Below are positions 47,714 through 58,077 of a stretch of 64,000 nucleotides of DNA, piece by piece. The stretch lies in the NCBI GenBank assembly GCA_014218235.1, contig CM024755.1, forward strand, positions 42,180,109-42,244,108, in the 5' to 3' direction. Every line of letters starts with the position of its first letter. The stretch's first letter is position 1. The position numbers were made by a program, and so were the translations under genes. Under the pieces are notes generated by a model. It saw only the letters and a program-made list of their open reading frames with translations, searched no databases and had not been told where the DNA came from. This stretch comes from Colocasia esculenta. Its lineage: Eukaryota; Streptophyta; Magnoliopsida; Alismatales; Araceae.

Positions 47714-48300
47714 GTGTGGGGGGGGTGGTGGGAAGCGAGGGGGGTCGGTGGGAAGGGGAGGGGGGTCGGGTGCAGGTGGGGGGGGGGGGGTGGGGGGGGG
47801 GTGGTGGGAAGCGGAGGGGGGTCGGTGGGAAGGGGAGGGGGTCGGGTGCAGGTGGGGGGTGGGAAGGGGAGGGGGGCTGGGTGGGGGGGGGAGGGGCATC
47901 GTGCAGGTGGGGGGTGGGAAGGGGAGGGGGCCGGGTGGGGGGGTGTGCAGGGGCGGGTGGGAAGGGGAGGGGGGCATCGTGTAGGTGGGGGGGTGGGAAG
48001 GGGAGGGGGGCCGGGTGGGGGGGTGTGCAGGGGGCCAGGTGGGAAGGGGAGGGGGGCATCGTGCAGGTGGGGGGGTGGGAGGGGAGGGGGGCCGGGTGGG
48101 GGGTGTGTGCAAGTGGCCAGGTTGGAAGGGGAGGGGTGCCGAATGGGAAGGGGAGGGGGGCATCGTGCAGGTGGGGGGGTGGGAAGGGGAGGGGGGCTGG
48201 GTGGGGGGGAGGGGGCATCGTGCAGGGGCCAGGTGGGGGGAGGGGGCGGGTGGGGGTTAGGAAGGGGAGGGGGCGGAGGAAGGTGGCAGGGGGGTGGGGA
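47714..48300. repeat. G-rich minisatellite (GTGGGAAGGGGAGGGGG-type)
   Basis: Almost the whole stretch on the plus strand is runs of 3-10 G separated by short linkers. The phrase GCATCGTGCAGGTGGGG recurs at about 47896, 47969 (one change), 48056, 48160 and 48214, so the period is irregular (54-104 bp). Long open frames on both strands are low-complexity Pro- or Gly-rich by-products. On the transposase-sense (minus) strand the tract is C-rich and lies between the element terminus and the gene. Confidence 0.88.
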
Positions 48301-48385
48301 GAGAGGGGGAGGTGGAATGCACTGGGAGAGGGGCGGCCGGAGGCGAGCGGCGGCAAGCGGGCAGCGACGGCGGCGGCGAGCGGCG

Positions 48386-48515
<130 letters not shown>

Positions 48516-48544
48516 GAGGGGGGTTTCGCGGGAGGAGGTAAAGC

Positions 48545-48721
48545 GGTTTTACCGACGGAAATATTTCCGTCAAAATATCCGTCGGTAATATTTCAGTACC
48601 GATGGAAATATTTCCGTCGGAAGTTCCGACGGATTTTTTTAGTCGGAATATCCATCGGAATTACCGACGGTAAATAATCCGTTAGAAAAATCCGTCGGTA
48701 ATCCCTCAAATTCTTGTGGTG
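48545..48721 (-). repeat. CACTA terminal and subterminal repeats
   Basis: The minus strand starts CACCACAAGAATTTGAGGGA at 48721. In the next 170 bp there are at least six CCGACGG/CCGTCGG cores (about 48552, 48579, 48614, 48626, 48664, 48692) plus near matches, in both orientations. Subterminal arrays of this kind are the binding sites for the CACTA regulatory protein (TnpA-type) in characterised elements. The fourth base of the terminus is C instead of T, giving CACCA. Confidence 0.85.
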
Positions 48722-48722
48722 A

Positions 48723-48923
48723 GTTGAAAATTGCTGGAAGAAATTGGACAAATGCTTGCGATGTGGAAGTCATCAGCATCGAGTCGTTGATTGTCTAGCA
48801 AAGAAGAACCAACCTCCATGCCAAGGACGATTACAAGCCCTGGTGAATATAGATCCTATCAATGTAGGTGGACAAGGTACCTTCACTAAACCCTCATCTA
48901 ATTCGTATTTGTTCTCTGGATAG
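48723..48923 (+). pseudogene. Ty3/gypsy gag zinc-knuckle fragment
   Basis: An open stretch of 66 codons starts at the CACTA boundary and ends at TAG (48921-48923). It contains CLRCGSHQHRVVDC, a perfect CX2CX4HX4C nucleocapsid zinc knuckle, preceded by a Lys-rich segment. This is the C-terminal part of a retrotransposon Gag. Its upstream part was separated by the CACTA insertion. Instead of protease and reverse transcriptase, only about 100 bp separate it from the polypurine tract and LTR, so the element is internally deleted or belongs to a gag-only non-autonomous family. Confidence 0.78.
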
Positions 48924-49013
48924 CAAAGTCTTAAGTGGGGGAGATGATGGGAAGAAATATTCAGAATAAATTGGTAGTCATATCATATCATATGAATTTG
49001 GGGACAAAATTCC

Positions 49014-49029
49014 TTTAAGTGGGGGAGGA
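49014..49029 (+). promoter_or_regulatory. Polypurine tract of Ty3/gypsy element
   Basis: TTTAAGTGGGGGAGGA lies immediately before the LTR start TGTAGAACCCTG. The preceding bases (GAATTTGGGGACAAAATTCC) resemble the conserved end of pol in Tekay-type chromoviruses. The tract primes plus-strand DNA synthesis. A second similar tract (CTTAAGTGGGGGAGA) sits 85 bp upstream at about 48930-48944. Confidence 0.8.
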
Positions 49030-52000
49030 TGTAGAACCCTGAAAATTTAGTAATTTAAAAATTAGAAATGAATTGAAAATGATAAATTCAATATTATTGA
49101 AAAAGTAAAACTGTACGTGCCGTTTTCATACGTACAAAAACACATCGAACAATTTCGTAAAAATCATAGTTCAACTCTAAATAATATTCCTAAATGACCC
49201 ACGAAGAAATTCATACAAAGAAAAATCCGATTGGCCAAGATAAAGTGTTTTGTGATTTATTATCTTAATTAAAGAATAAGTCAAAAAACCCATTAACACA
49301 TATACATAAATGATTCTAATTTTAAAATAATATTATGGGTAGACTTCAAAGAATGTATGTTGATAGTCCATCATAGGATTTGGACCAAATGAGAACTTAT
49401 GTCCCATCAATAAATTCAAGTAAGAAAATATCATGTTGGGCTTGAATTGGAAAGACCAATTAGGGCTAAAAACTAGTTTAATGGACTCCTAAAACTACAC
49501 AAATTCTTGCACAAGCACAATAGGAGGTTTCCTAATAGATTTCGCACTCATATTAGGATGAGAATCCTCAAATGAAGGAAGGGATTAACCAAACTCAGAA
49601 TTCCCCAATTCCTAGTTACATTAGGACTCCAAACAACCCCAAATCTATAAATACTCTCCCGAATCTCCTTGGGGACGAGTTTACCATATGTTGGAGTCAT
49701 GAGGAGGCTACCAAGGGCACCATAGGAGGAAGAATTTGTCCCCAACCCAAGGCTTCTTCCTCAACTCGTGCTCTGTACAACCTGTGCAGAAGACGTCCCT
49801 TTGGAGCGATCAAAGGTAGGTGATCTCGAGCTCAAACTTAACATGGAATATACCATCTGAAATATCTTCCGATCTAATTTCATTTTCCCATACTTATCCC
49901 AATTTGCATTGGCTATGTAAGAGTATTAAGCGTTTTTCGATCGTCGCGTAGTTTTAGGGCTTTCCTTCTTAATCTCATGATTTACGCATCCCTAGGTCAA
50001 ATTAGGTGAAAACAAAGGCATAAGGTTTTTCCTCTCCACGTTTCTAACAAGTTTCATGTTGATTATTTCATCTCAAAATCCCTATAACCTTGAGGTTCGA
50101 GCCAAAACACGAGATCGCGCAACCCAGTCCGCGATCTGTCTGCCTGTTTGAATTGCGACCACTCCAGTAGTCGTGATTCAATGCCTTAAATTGTGATGAC
50201 TAAATTTGTCACGAATTTGACATGTTTTTGTTGATTTTCAGTTGAACAAACATGATTTATAGGTTTACCCTAACTTCTATATGCGTCATTTCCATGCTAT
50301 TTTGATTTTCAGTCATTTGTGAACCGCGACGACTCAACCCGTCATGATTTTCAGTTGGAACCACTTTACGTCCAAGAAAACCATATTTTTATGTATAAAC
50401 CATGGAGATCTGCATCAGCTAAATCCGTCACAATTTCTAAAGCCTACCCGAGACTTTTTCAGTCAGTCTAAGTCGTATGTCTTGCATGTTATGATTACTA
50501 GAAAGTATTGTTCAGTCTGTCAAGTGGCCTAAAAGTTACCCATCCATGTAAAAGCTATAATAACATGAAATTAGATTCTAATTGTTCCTAATGAATTTCT
50601 TGATTCCATCTATCATGTGATTGCTTTATTCTACCTTCATGATCTAGCTTGATATTAACCTGAAAGCATATCGTGCTAAAAGTGGAGAAATCATGTTATT
50701 GAAATCTGGGTTGTTTCCATTTCATCTATTCATGTTAATTGCTTTCCGCTATGTTTTAAACCGATGGATTGTGGATCTTGAGACATGTTCTACACTACAC
50801 GAATGCACAATAGGCAACCCTTTTCTTGGGGGGATTGGAAACTCTCTACTGGACATTCAGTTCTCGTAGACTAGGGACCATTCGAACAAGGCCTCTGTAA
50901 ATCTCCTTACTCCGTGGATTTCCTCATGGAGATAAATAGGTTGTACCATTGAAGTTCCCAGAAGATAGAATGCACTTCCTTTCTCGTCTACTTCTTGTGA
51001 GTGTGATTCTCTACACATAAAACCAAGCCATTAATGTAAATATTGAACTAAGTGTAAATTGCGTCATTATGCTGTCGAAATTCTCTCTTGACCATTGTTA
51101 TCATTGAATCATGCTCACATGACTTGTTTTGCTTGAAATAATTATTGACATGACACTATTTATGACACATCAAACCATTGTTAGTGACTTGATAGTCATT
51201 AACCTTCTTGAGAATCTTGTGCGTGTTACATGCTCTTGAACTCGCTCTTGATATGATAGTCTTGGACTGCTAGTGAACATTGTCCCTTGGCATGATCGTA
51301 CTAATGTTCTCGAACATCCTGATATGGCATTCTTGAATTCTTGAAAGTACCCTCTTAGGATCCTTTGAGCTATTGTAGCTTCTACTGTCTTGTACTATTC
51401 TATACTAACTAGCACTACAATGGGTCTTGCGACTCTACTGGACTTCAATGCATACTGCTAAGGGCACGCAGAGTATCCGAGGGGCTCCAATCTAGTCCTG
51501 GGGGCAGAGAGTCACCCGAAAATACCAGCAGGGGCTAATGACGGTGTTTGCATTTGCACGGGTTCTAACTGTTCTGATGTAACTAGACATCTGACCATTA
51601 CACTATTACTGTTCGTCTGTTAATTCAGACATACTGCACTGTTACTAAATTGCCCATGTTCTGACTATTAAGGAACTACTACTGTCCTGCTAATCCTCTC
51701 CTACTGCACTCCCACCTTTCAATTACTGTTATTTCTGTTACCTGTTATTACTTGACTGAAATAAAGTACTTGCTCATCTCGTAAAAAGTACGTTATACAT
51801 TGACAGCCTAAATTCTACTATCTTGAGACGTTTCTGTCTACATTATATCTTGCTAGCACTTTGTCATCAATTTTATCATACTTATGATTTAGCTGGTTAC
51901 TCGTGCTTGCCTAGTTCTTAAAGCGTTAATCACTTATATAATTGTCCGCACATCAAGATGTAAATCTTACTATGCTAGTTTGCTCATACCTACTTCCTAA

Positions 52001-52337
52001 CATTTCAGGTAATGAAGATGATGAATATGTTTAATGATGGGATTAATGGTGCGTTGAGCGTGAAGTACATTTTAGAGAGTTTTTCTTTATTCTAGTTAGT
52101 GAGAGATTGGTAATCATCATAGATTAGTCATTCCTTGAGAGATAGATGAGGCTAGTAGTGGATAGTTGTCCTTATTTTGACATTTGGAGTTTGTAACGTT
52201 CACTTATGAGAAATAAAGGTGTTTTGATTATTGAATTATGGGCCCTTTTGATATTAGTCATTTGTCTATGGCTTCTGAATGCTTGCTTGTTCATCTCGCT
52301 CCCGATTAATTCTGCTACTAAAGTCAGGGTTGTGACA
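49030..52337 (+). mobile_element. Ty3/gypsy 3' LTR, 3308 bp
   Basis: The LTR begins TGTAGAACCCTG after the polypurine tract and ends CAGGGTTGTGACA at 52337. The two ends are inverted copies of each other apart from small differences, as expected for an LTR. A TATA box, CTATAAATA, is at about 49645-49653, placing the transcription start near 49680. The length is typical of the Tekay/Retand-type chromoviruses. No 5' LTR of this element is in the window. Most of the LTR has no other recognisable feature; a 62-codon open frame at 50344 is not convincing. Confidence 0.83.
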
Positions 52338-52536
52338 TCCGACAAGTTGCGTAGGATCCTTCAAGTTGAGCGTAGGACGAGGTGCAGAGGCACTTGAGGA
52401 CCCAACCTCATAGTCAGAGGCCTCTACCACCAGGGGGGATCTATTAATGCAAACCACAATGCGAGGAGGTCTAATTAAGGTGAACTCTGAGGGCATATCC
52501 CCGCATGAGAGGCTGAGCCCAACTAATGGGGCAAGG
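52338..52536. other. Unidentified sequence left of the solo LTR
   Basis: This is GC-richer than its surroundings and is the original left flank of the solo LTR; the right flank is 55116-55495. On the minus strand a stop-free frame reads GLSLSCGDMPSEFTLIRPPR and continues into a Ser/Ala/Pro stretch, looking more like protein than chance, but I do not recognise it. Joining the two flanks does not obviously continue the frame. It could be part of another retrotransposon body. Confidence 0.4.
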
Positions 52537-53255
52537 TGTAACACCCCAAAAATTTTAATTACTAAGAAAATGTGAATAATTTGATAATTAAACATAACTA
52601 TTATCATGAAATATAAGTAATCTTAATTTAGGATTTATTGGTAATAATGAATGTTATTTCAAATGTGGTACTTAGAGGTGCGCACTCTGATAGGGCGACA
52701 CCAGAATTCTGCAACGAAAATAAAATCCATGAACACCATAATTTCCAGACAGATGTATTGGTATCAGAAATGCAAATATCCAGAATTGTTGACGTGCGGA
52801 TTTCGAGATTAAGCCAGCATAACTATTTTCTGGGTAATTTTTACTAGGTGAAAAATAAATTCTAAAAATTAAACTAAAATTATCATAATTTGTAAAACTT
52901 ATCTATTAGCTTATGGTTGAAATTTTAACATGAATAGACACCATTTGGACACACAAACTTATGGTTAAGAGGGCCAGCTGATTTATTGGCCTTTTACGTA
53001 ACTATTTTTGGAGATTTTTCTTTGCTTACGTAATATGGGCAACGTAAGCCCATGTCATTAGGGGTTAAATAGCCTACACGTTCTTGCCTTACGTGTGAGG
53101 CTTGGGGTGCTTGCATGGGAAACGTATTGCAGTAAAAAAATAACTGGTTTTTACTGCGACACATCAATGGCCAATGTGCCATCGTGTGTGGGAGGCTTGG
53201 AGAGTTATAAAAACTCCCCAACACCTATCGTTCGAATCTTTCCAAGATTTACTCT

Positions 53256-53405
53256 TGGATGCTCTTGCCCCTACCCTTGCTCCAGCTGCTGCTGTTCGTG
53301 TGTTGCTGTTGAAGCTGCTGCTTCTACTGCTCTTGCTGGAGGTGCAGCTGTCGTGGCTGTTGCTGTTGCCTCTACTTCTGTTGCAGCGACGTTTGCAACC
53401 TTGAC
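53256..53405. repeat. CTG/GCT-rich low-complexity tract in the solo LTR
   Basis: About 150 bp dominated by GCTGCTG, TTGCTG and CTTCTACTG triplets, just downstream of the LTR TATA box and so in the transcribed leader. Different frames give Cys-, Leu- or Ala/Val-rich peptides, which argues against coding. Confidence 0.7.
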
Positions 53406-53913
53406 ATTTCTTCTTCCCGTTGTTGTGGTTTCCTTGTTAAGAGGAAGAAGGATTTTATCTTCTTCAAAATCCAGGTAGGATTCTCTCTCCTTTTTCTATC
53501 CTTGTTATCCACTTTTGCTAAGAAGTTCAAAACCACATACATGTTTGCCTCTAAACTTGTAAACCAACTTTAGAATAGTGTGTTCATCTCTTGTTTAGAT
53601 GTTTGAATCCTCAAGCTTTTGTTTTGACTCCATAAATACTTTTGGAACTGTGTGTTCATCATATAGAAATCTTCTGTTGAGTGCAAGCAACCATGTTATA
53701 GGAGTTGTTCTTCCAGTACCTTGTTGTTTAAAGCTTCTAGATAATCATGTGTAGATTGTGCTTCTCATGTTTTATCTTGTTCAACATGTAAACTAGTTGT
53801 GAAAGCTAGAAACAAGTCCTTCTAGTTGATATTGTTCATGTTTAGATCCATAGGTCCCATTGATAAGACCGTTAGAGTGGTGGTTAAACCATTTCTGGAA
53901 GTTGACTTGGTGG

Positions 53914-54131
53914 CTGTCGACAGATGGGAATCATCTGTCGATAGGCCCCAAGCTTCTAGAACCCAAATTCTCAGAAAAACCAGCATTTGCCGACAGATAT
54001 CACCTACCTGTCGACAGATGGGTGTGTCCTGTCGACAGCCAACCTAGGCCTATCGAAAGGTACTGCCCAGACTCCAGAAAATGGTTCTGGATGCCTGCAC
54101 CTATCGATAGTCACCTCCTGACTGTCGACAT
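53914..54131. repeat. CTGTCGACAG palindrome cluster 1 (in solo Ty3 LTR)
   Basis: Exact CTGTCGACAG occurs at 53914, 54008 and 54029. Near copies are at 53935 (CTGTCGATAG), 53989 (GCCGACAG core), 54101 (CTATCGATAG, itself a palindrome) and 54122 (CTGTCGACAT). The cluster lies about 700 bp downstream of the TATA box. Confidence 0.8.
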
Positions 54132-55115
54132 ACACTGTTTGGGCTAGTCTTCCAGCACCTTTCCTTGCTCAATCTCTTGTTGATACTTCAAGCTATTAGC
54201 CTAACAAGCTACCTCCTTCTTTCCCTTGGGGGTTTTACCATCATATCACTAAAGAGGCCATCCAATTGTTTTTCCCCTTCGTACCTTGGATTGTTCTTGA
54301 AGTCTCCAAGTACGAGTAGTTCCTAATTGGTTACATTCTCCTGTGTTCAGTGACCTTGATCCACAATCTTTGATTACATGAGAGTTTGAGTACTTTGAGT
54401 ACCACAATCATTATGAATGACTTTTGATGACAATTATAGGGCCCTTGGACCCACTTGATATATATGCCTGTGCAAATAGGGCTAGTCCAGTCCTGGGAGG
54501 AGCACCCGAATTCGTTTACAGGCTATACGGAACGATAAAGGATCCAAGGATGTTTGGCATTACATCAATACAAGCTTGATTAGTCATCATGATACCTTTT
54601 ATGTGTGAATGTGTATATGAATTAGAATATGAACATTATCACGAGTTCTTGACCATGCAGTTGTACTCCAATATTTCTGTTTCACATTTATTGTCTAGTG
54701 TCATGCTTTTTAGTCATCTTTGACATCTAATATTGATAAGAGTCATGTCTCTTATCTTGATATTTATACACCTTAAGTCCTTTTCGTTTGAGGAGTTGAA
54801 TTCTACTGGGCTAGTTAGCTCACATATCCTACCATTTTAGGTGACCAAGATGTGAGGGATGCTTAAGGGGCAAGTGTGTGCTGAGTGGATCATCCGACTT
54901 CAGAAGTTCAAACCTTTTATCTTTCTTTAGTATGGTGATATGGCATGTATATAAGATTTTTGGCTTTTATACTCCTCATAAAGACTGTAATGAGGAGTGT
55001 TATGTAAAAAATGCTTTTGCAATGTTAGTATTGAATGAATAAACACTAGTTCTATTTCTTGTGCCGTTTTCTGACATTTTCGATAAATATACTTTTATTA
55101 GGACATGACACAAGG

Positions 55116-55495
55116 CCCCCATCATTTCAAAAAGCCTTGCGAGCCCCCTCAATGTCTCGCCTATTGTGGTGACTTTTTCAGACAAAGCTTGGAATTATTC
55201 AATCGAGACCCTGGCATTCGAGTGGGCATCCATTTGATGATGATGCCCGTGGTCCCATCCACAATTCAATGCTCGATTCCTTCTGACCAAGCCGCCACAT
55301 TTCTCTACGGTGGAACCATGGCAGAAAGAATGTTGTTCCCACATATCGCACCAATAATACAATCAGTTCTGACTTTACTTTGGGGTTTGGAGAGAGAAGG
55401 GGGACTATGCTAGGCTCGAGCCTAGACTTGGGTGAAGAGTTGGAGAGTGGAGAACAAATTTTCTGCTCGACTCAGCCCTCCATGACCTGTAAAGA
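55116..55495. other. Unidentified sequence right of the solo LTR
   Basis: This is the continuation of the target sequence interrupted by the solo LTR. It is of moderate GC content. An open frame on the plus strand (about 55105-55413) starts inside the LTR end, so it is not a natural gene. I recognise no domain on either strand. Confidence 0.4.
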
Positions 55496-55974
55496 TGTAA
55501 CGACCCTCCTTATACCGGTACGGTTACACCAACCCACGTCGGTATAATGAGTATCGCTACAGTGGGACATTGACCCAACAAATACATTAAGCTGAGATGT
55601 ACACAAATATAAACATAGAACAGTGTAATTGAAAAGAACTCAATGTAAACTTTTATTCCATCATCCACATTTTATCCACAGTCCATATAGTACAAGAAAT
55701 AAGTTAAAATTCACATAATTGAAATTCTAATCAAATTACATTGTCCACATTTAATTTACATAACATTATTGACTACATACTTATGAAAAGCAAATACAAT
55801 GCTATATCTCCACAACAATCTCCTACTCTTGCTCTGAGTCACTCCTGGCTATCTCCTCAGAAGAAGTGGGGACACCTGCACCTATATGCCGAAGCAAGAG
55901 TGAGTCTAATGTTGAGTTCTCATATGTTGAATGCTTAATGAGAATGCTAAGCCAACAAATCACATATTTATTTT
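55496..55974 (-). mobile_element. Ty3/gypsy LTR fragment, minus strand
   Basis: Read on the minus strand this ends in GGAGGGTCGTTACA at 55496, a typical chromovirus LTR 3' end. Upstream of that end lie an AT-rich U5-like stretch, GTGCAGGTGTCCCCAC and a TTGGCTTAGCATTCTC block, arranged as in Ty3 LTRs. The other end is missing, apparently cut by the copia LTR that begins near 55975. The orientation rests on general LTR layout, not on a polypurine tract. Confidence 0.6.
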
Positions 55975-57207
55975 TGATGATGAGCATGAATATTCATGGA
56001 CAAAATTGATGAATGATAAGTAATGAAACTTGATGATAATGACTCTTGGAATGCAAATGAAACAAACATGTTAATTGATCATTTATGTCATTATATCTCC
56101 CTAACTAAGTTCTTTTATGTAGGTGAGATACTATGCAAGACATGTACCAAAACAAGGTTCAAAAGATCAAGAAAAGCAAGAAAAATAGGTACCTATCGAC
56201 AGCCATAAAGGCCCCTGTCAACAGATACAAACAGGCCAGAAAGCCACACCTCAGGACAGGAGTGCCTGTCGATAGCACCAGTGTCGCCTGTCGACAGCCA
56301 CTGATAGGAAACTGTCTCCCGAACTCCCAGTCCTTTGCCTGTCAACACATGTCGACAGGAGCACCCAGTGCTGTCGACAGACGAAGAAAACCTTCAGATA
56401 CGGAAAGTTTTTAAGTTGCCAAACATGGTGGTTCCAACTACCACGTCTCTCCATATATGGACACCACTATATAAGCTATCTTTTGAAGGTAATCTCGTAT
56501 AGAATCAGCCTCCACCAAAACCCCTAGAGAAAGTCCAAGAGCAAGAGGTGTTGCTGCTGCTCTGCTTCATCCTATTGTTCAGAGATTGAACCAACTGTTG
56601 ATCCAGCAGTACTGAAGTCTGATCGTCGTAGATTCAAGCCTCTCCATCAAGTTGTGTCCCTCAAGACGAAGCTTGAAGTCCATCCAGACGTTCATTAGAA
56701 GAGTTCTTCATCAGGATTTGTGTTTCAACTCAGAACTCTTCCCTGTTTTAGTTTTTACATATCCGTGTGTGTGTGGTTGTGTCTCAAGCAGTCCTTGTGC
56801 TTGATTCACGAGGCTTGTGTTGTTCTGATCGTGGTTTCACATCAGACAACTCGTGTGTGTGAGTTGTAGTCGTTGAACTAGCTCATAAGCAGTCTTTTCT
56901 GCGTGTGTGTGTGGACCGTGGACGTAGGATACACAAGTTGTGTACTCCGAACCACGTAAAACTCTGTGTCCTATGGTTTGAACGTTTCTACGTTAGATGT
57001 TTGGTAGGCACGGTGTCTCTACACACGTCTGATAGATTGTTTCTCTATCTATTGTCAAGTTACACACATCAAAGTTTAACTTAAACTCTGTTATAGTTTT
57101 CACAGTTTGTGTCCTCGTGAAAAGAAGGTGGTAAGAAATTTTTAATTGACAGTAATCTATTCAACCCCCCTTCTAGATTACCATATAGGGAATTCCTCAA
57201 CCTTACA
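55975..57207 (+). repeat. Copia 5' LTR
   Basis: The LTR ends TTACA at 57207, two bases before the primer-binding site. A TATA box, CTATATAAG, is at about 56467-56475. Upstream of it (56192-56380) lies a cluster of CTGTCGACAG-type palindromes, placed where U3 enhancers normally sit. GT-rich patches fill 56760-56920. The start at about 55975 is inferred from the lineage-typical TGATGATGA and from the end of Ty3-like sequence; it could be off by tens of bases. Confidence 0.7.
56192..56380. repeat. CTGTCGACAG palindrome cluster 2 (in copia U3)
   Basis: Exact copies are at 56288 and 56371. Near copies are at 56192 (CTATCGACAG), 56215 (CTGTCAACAG), 56266 (CTGTCGATAG), 56339 (CTGTCAACAC) and 56349 (ATGTCGACAG). 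All lie 90-280 bp upstream of the LTR TATA box. Confidence 0.8.
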
Positions 57208-57209
57208 AT

Positions 57210-57221
57210 TGGTATCAGAGC
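57210..57221 (+). promoter_or_regulatory. Primer-binding site (initiator tRNA-Met)
   Basis: TGGTATCAGAGC matches the complement of the 3' end of plant initiator tRNA-Met and lies two bases after the LTR end. It primes minus-strand DNA synthesis and fixes the 5' LTR boundary. Confidence 0.93.
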
Positions 57222-57282
57222 GAGGTTTCTCCGATTTACTGTTATACGTGTTTGATCTTACGATCAGGAGAACTTTGATCTC

Positions 57283-58077
57283 ATGGAATCTAACAAGGGG
57301 TATATGGCCGAAGGACACTCTGTGACCAGGCCACCCTTCTTTGACGGAACTGACTACCCTTATTGGAAAAACCGCATGCAGGTATTCCTGAGAGCACAGA
57401 ACTTTGAGATGTGGAAGATCGTCCACAAAGGAGCATACACTCTTCCTGAGGATGAAGATACCTGGACGAAGGATCAAATTGCAAAAGGAACACTCAACTG
57501 GAGTGCCCTAATCATGATGCAATGCGTCGTCTATCCCAAGGAATATTCGAGAGTCTCCATGTGCACCTCAGCAAATGAAATGTGGGACAAGCTCGAATTG
57601 ATATACGAAGGTACGTCTCAGGTAAGGGAATCAAAGGTAAGCATGCTGGTCTCTGAGTATGAGATGTTTAAGATGAACAACAATGAAACCATCTCAGACA
57701 TGTTTGCTAGGTTCATGCTAATAATAAATGGGTTGAAAGGTCTTAAAAAGGAATACTCAGAAAGTGATTTGGTGAGGAAGATACTTCGGTCTCTTCCATC
57801 CTCATGGAACACCAAAGCCACTGTCATTGAGGATTCAAAAGATCTCTCAACAATGAAATTGGATGAACTTATTGGCTCTTTAATGACATATGAAATTAAT
57901 GTCAAAAGAAAGGAAACTGAAGAGAACCCAAGAAAATCAATTGCTTTAAAAGCTTCTAAGAAAAAATCTTCAGGTTCCAAAAAGGATGCTCAACAGGAAA
58001 GTGATGAGCCTGAAACCTCTAGTGATAGTGAAAGTGATGAAATGGCCATGCTCACTAGACAATTCAAAAATTTCTGA
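57283..58077 (+). CDS. Copia gag, N-terminal part (UBN2/DUF4219-type), frame intact
   Basis: Gag forms the virus-like particle that packages the element RNA. The ATG lies about 60 bp after the primer-binding site. Early residues PPFFDGTDYPYWKNRM match the DUF4219 start of plant copia Gag. Residues about 50-205 (MWDKLELIYEG, DMFARFMLIINGLK, KILRSLPSSW, DELIGSLMTYE) form the UBN2-type capsid domain. The tail is Lys/Glu/Ser-rich. The TGA near 58075 results from a one-base shift: the expected Lys/Arg-rich continuation reads on in another frame into the zinc knuckle. Confidence 0.9.
   Translation: MESNKGYMAEGHSVTRPPFFDGTDYPYWKNRMQVFLRAQNFEMWKIVHKGAYTLPEDEDTWTKDQIAKGTLNWSALIMMQCVVYPKEYSRVSMCTSANEMWDKLELIYEGTSQVRESKVSMLVSEYEMFKMNNNETISDMFARFMLIINGLKGLKKEYSESDLVRKILRSLPSSWNTKATVIEDSKDLSTMKLDELIGSLMTYEINVKRKETEENPRKSIALKASKKKSSGSKKDAQQESDEPETSSDSESDEMAMLTRQFKNF

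Larger units (their letters stand above)
52537..55110 (+). mobile_element. Solo Ty3/gypsy LTR, 2574 bp, with 5-bp target duplication
   Basis: It starts TGTAACACCCC and ends GGACATGACA. The 5 bp before (52532-52536) and after (55111-55115) are both CAAGG, a perfect target-site duplication. No internal region is present, so it is a solo LTR left by recombination between the two LTRs of one insertion. It carries a TATA box (TTATAAAAA, 53205-53213), a GCT/TGC-rich stretch downstream of it and a cluster of CTGTCGACAG palindromes. The start sequence is typical of chromovirus LTRs. Confidence 0.9.

Noticed and set aside
50344..50532. A 62-codon frame within the Ty3 LTR
   Set aside because: It has no motif, reads like random translation, and lies inside LTR sequence.
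55105..55413. A 102-codon forward frame as a host gene
   Set aside because: It begins inside the solo LTR end and crosses the target duplication, and no domain is recognisable.
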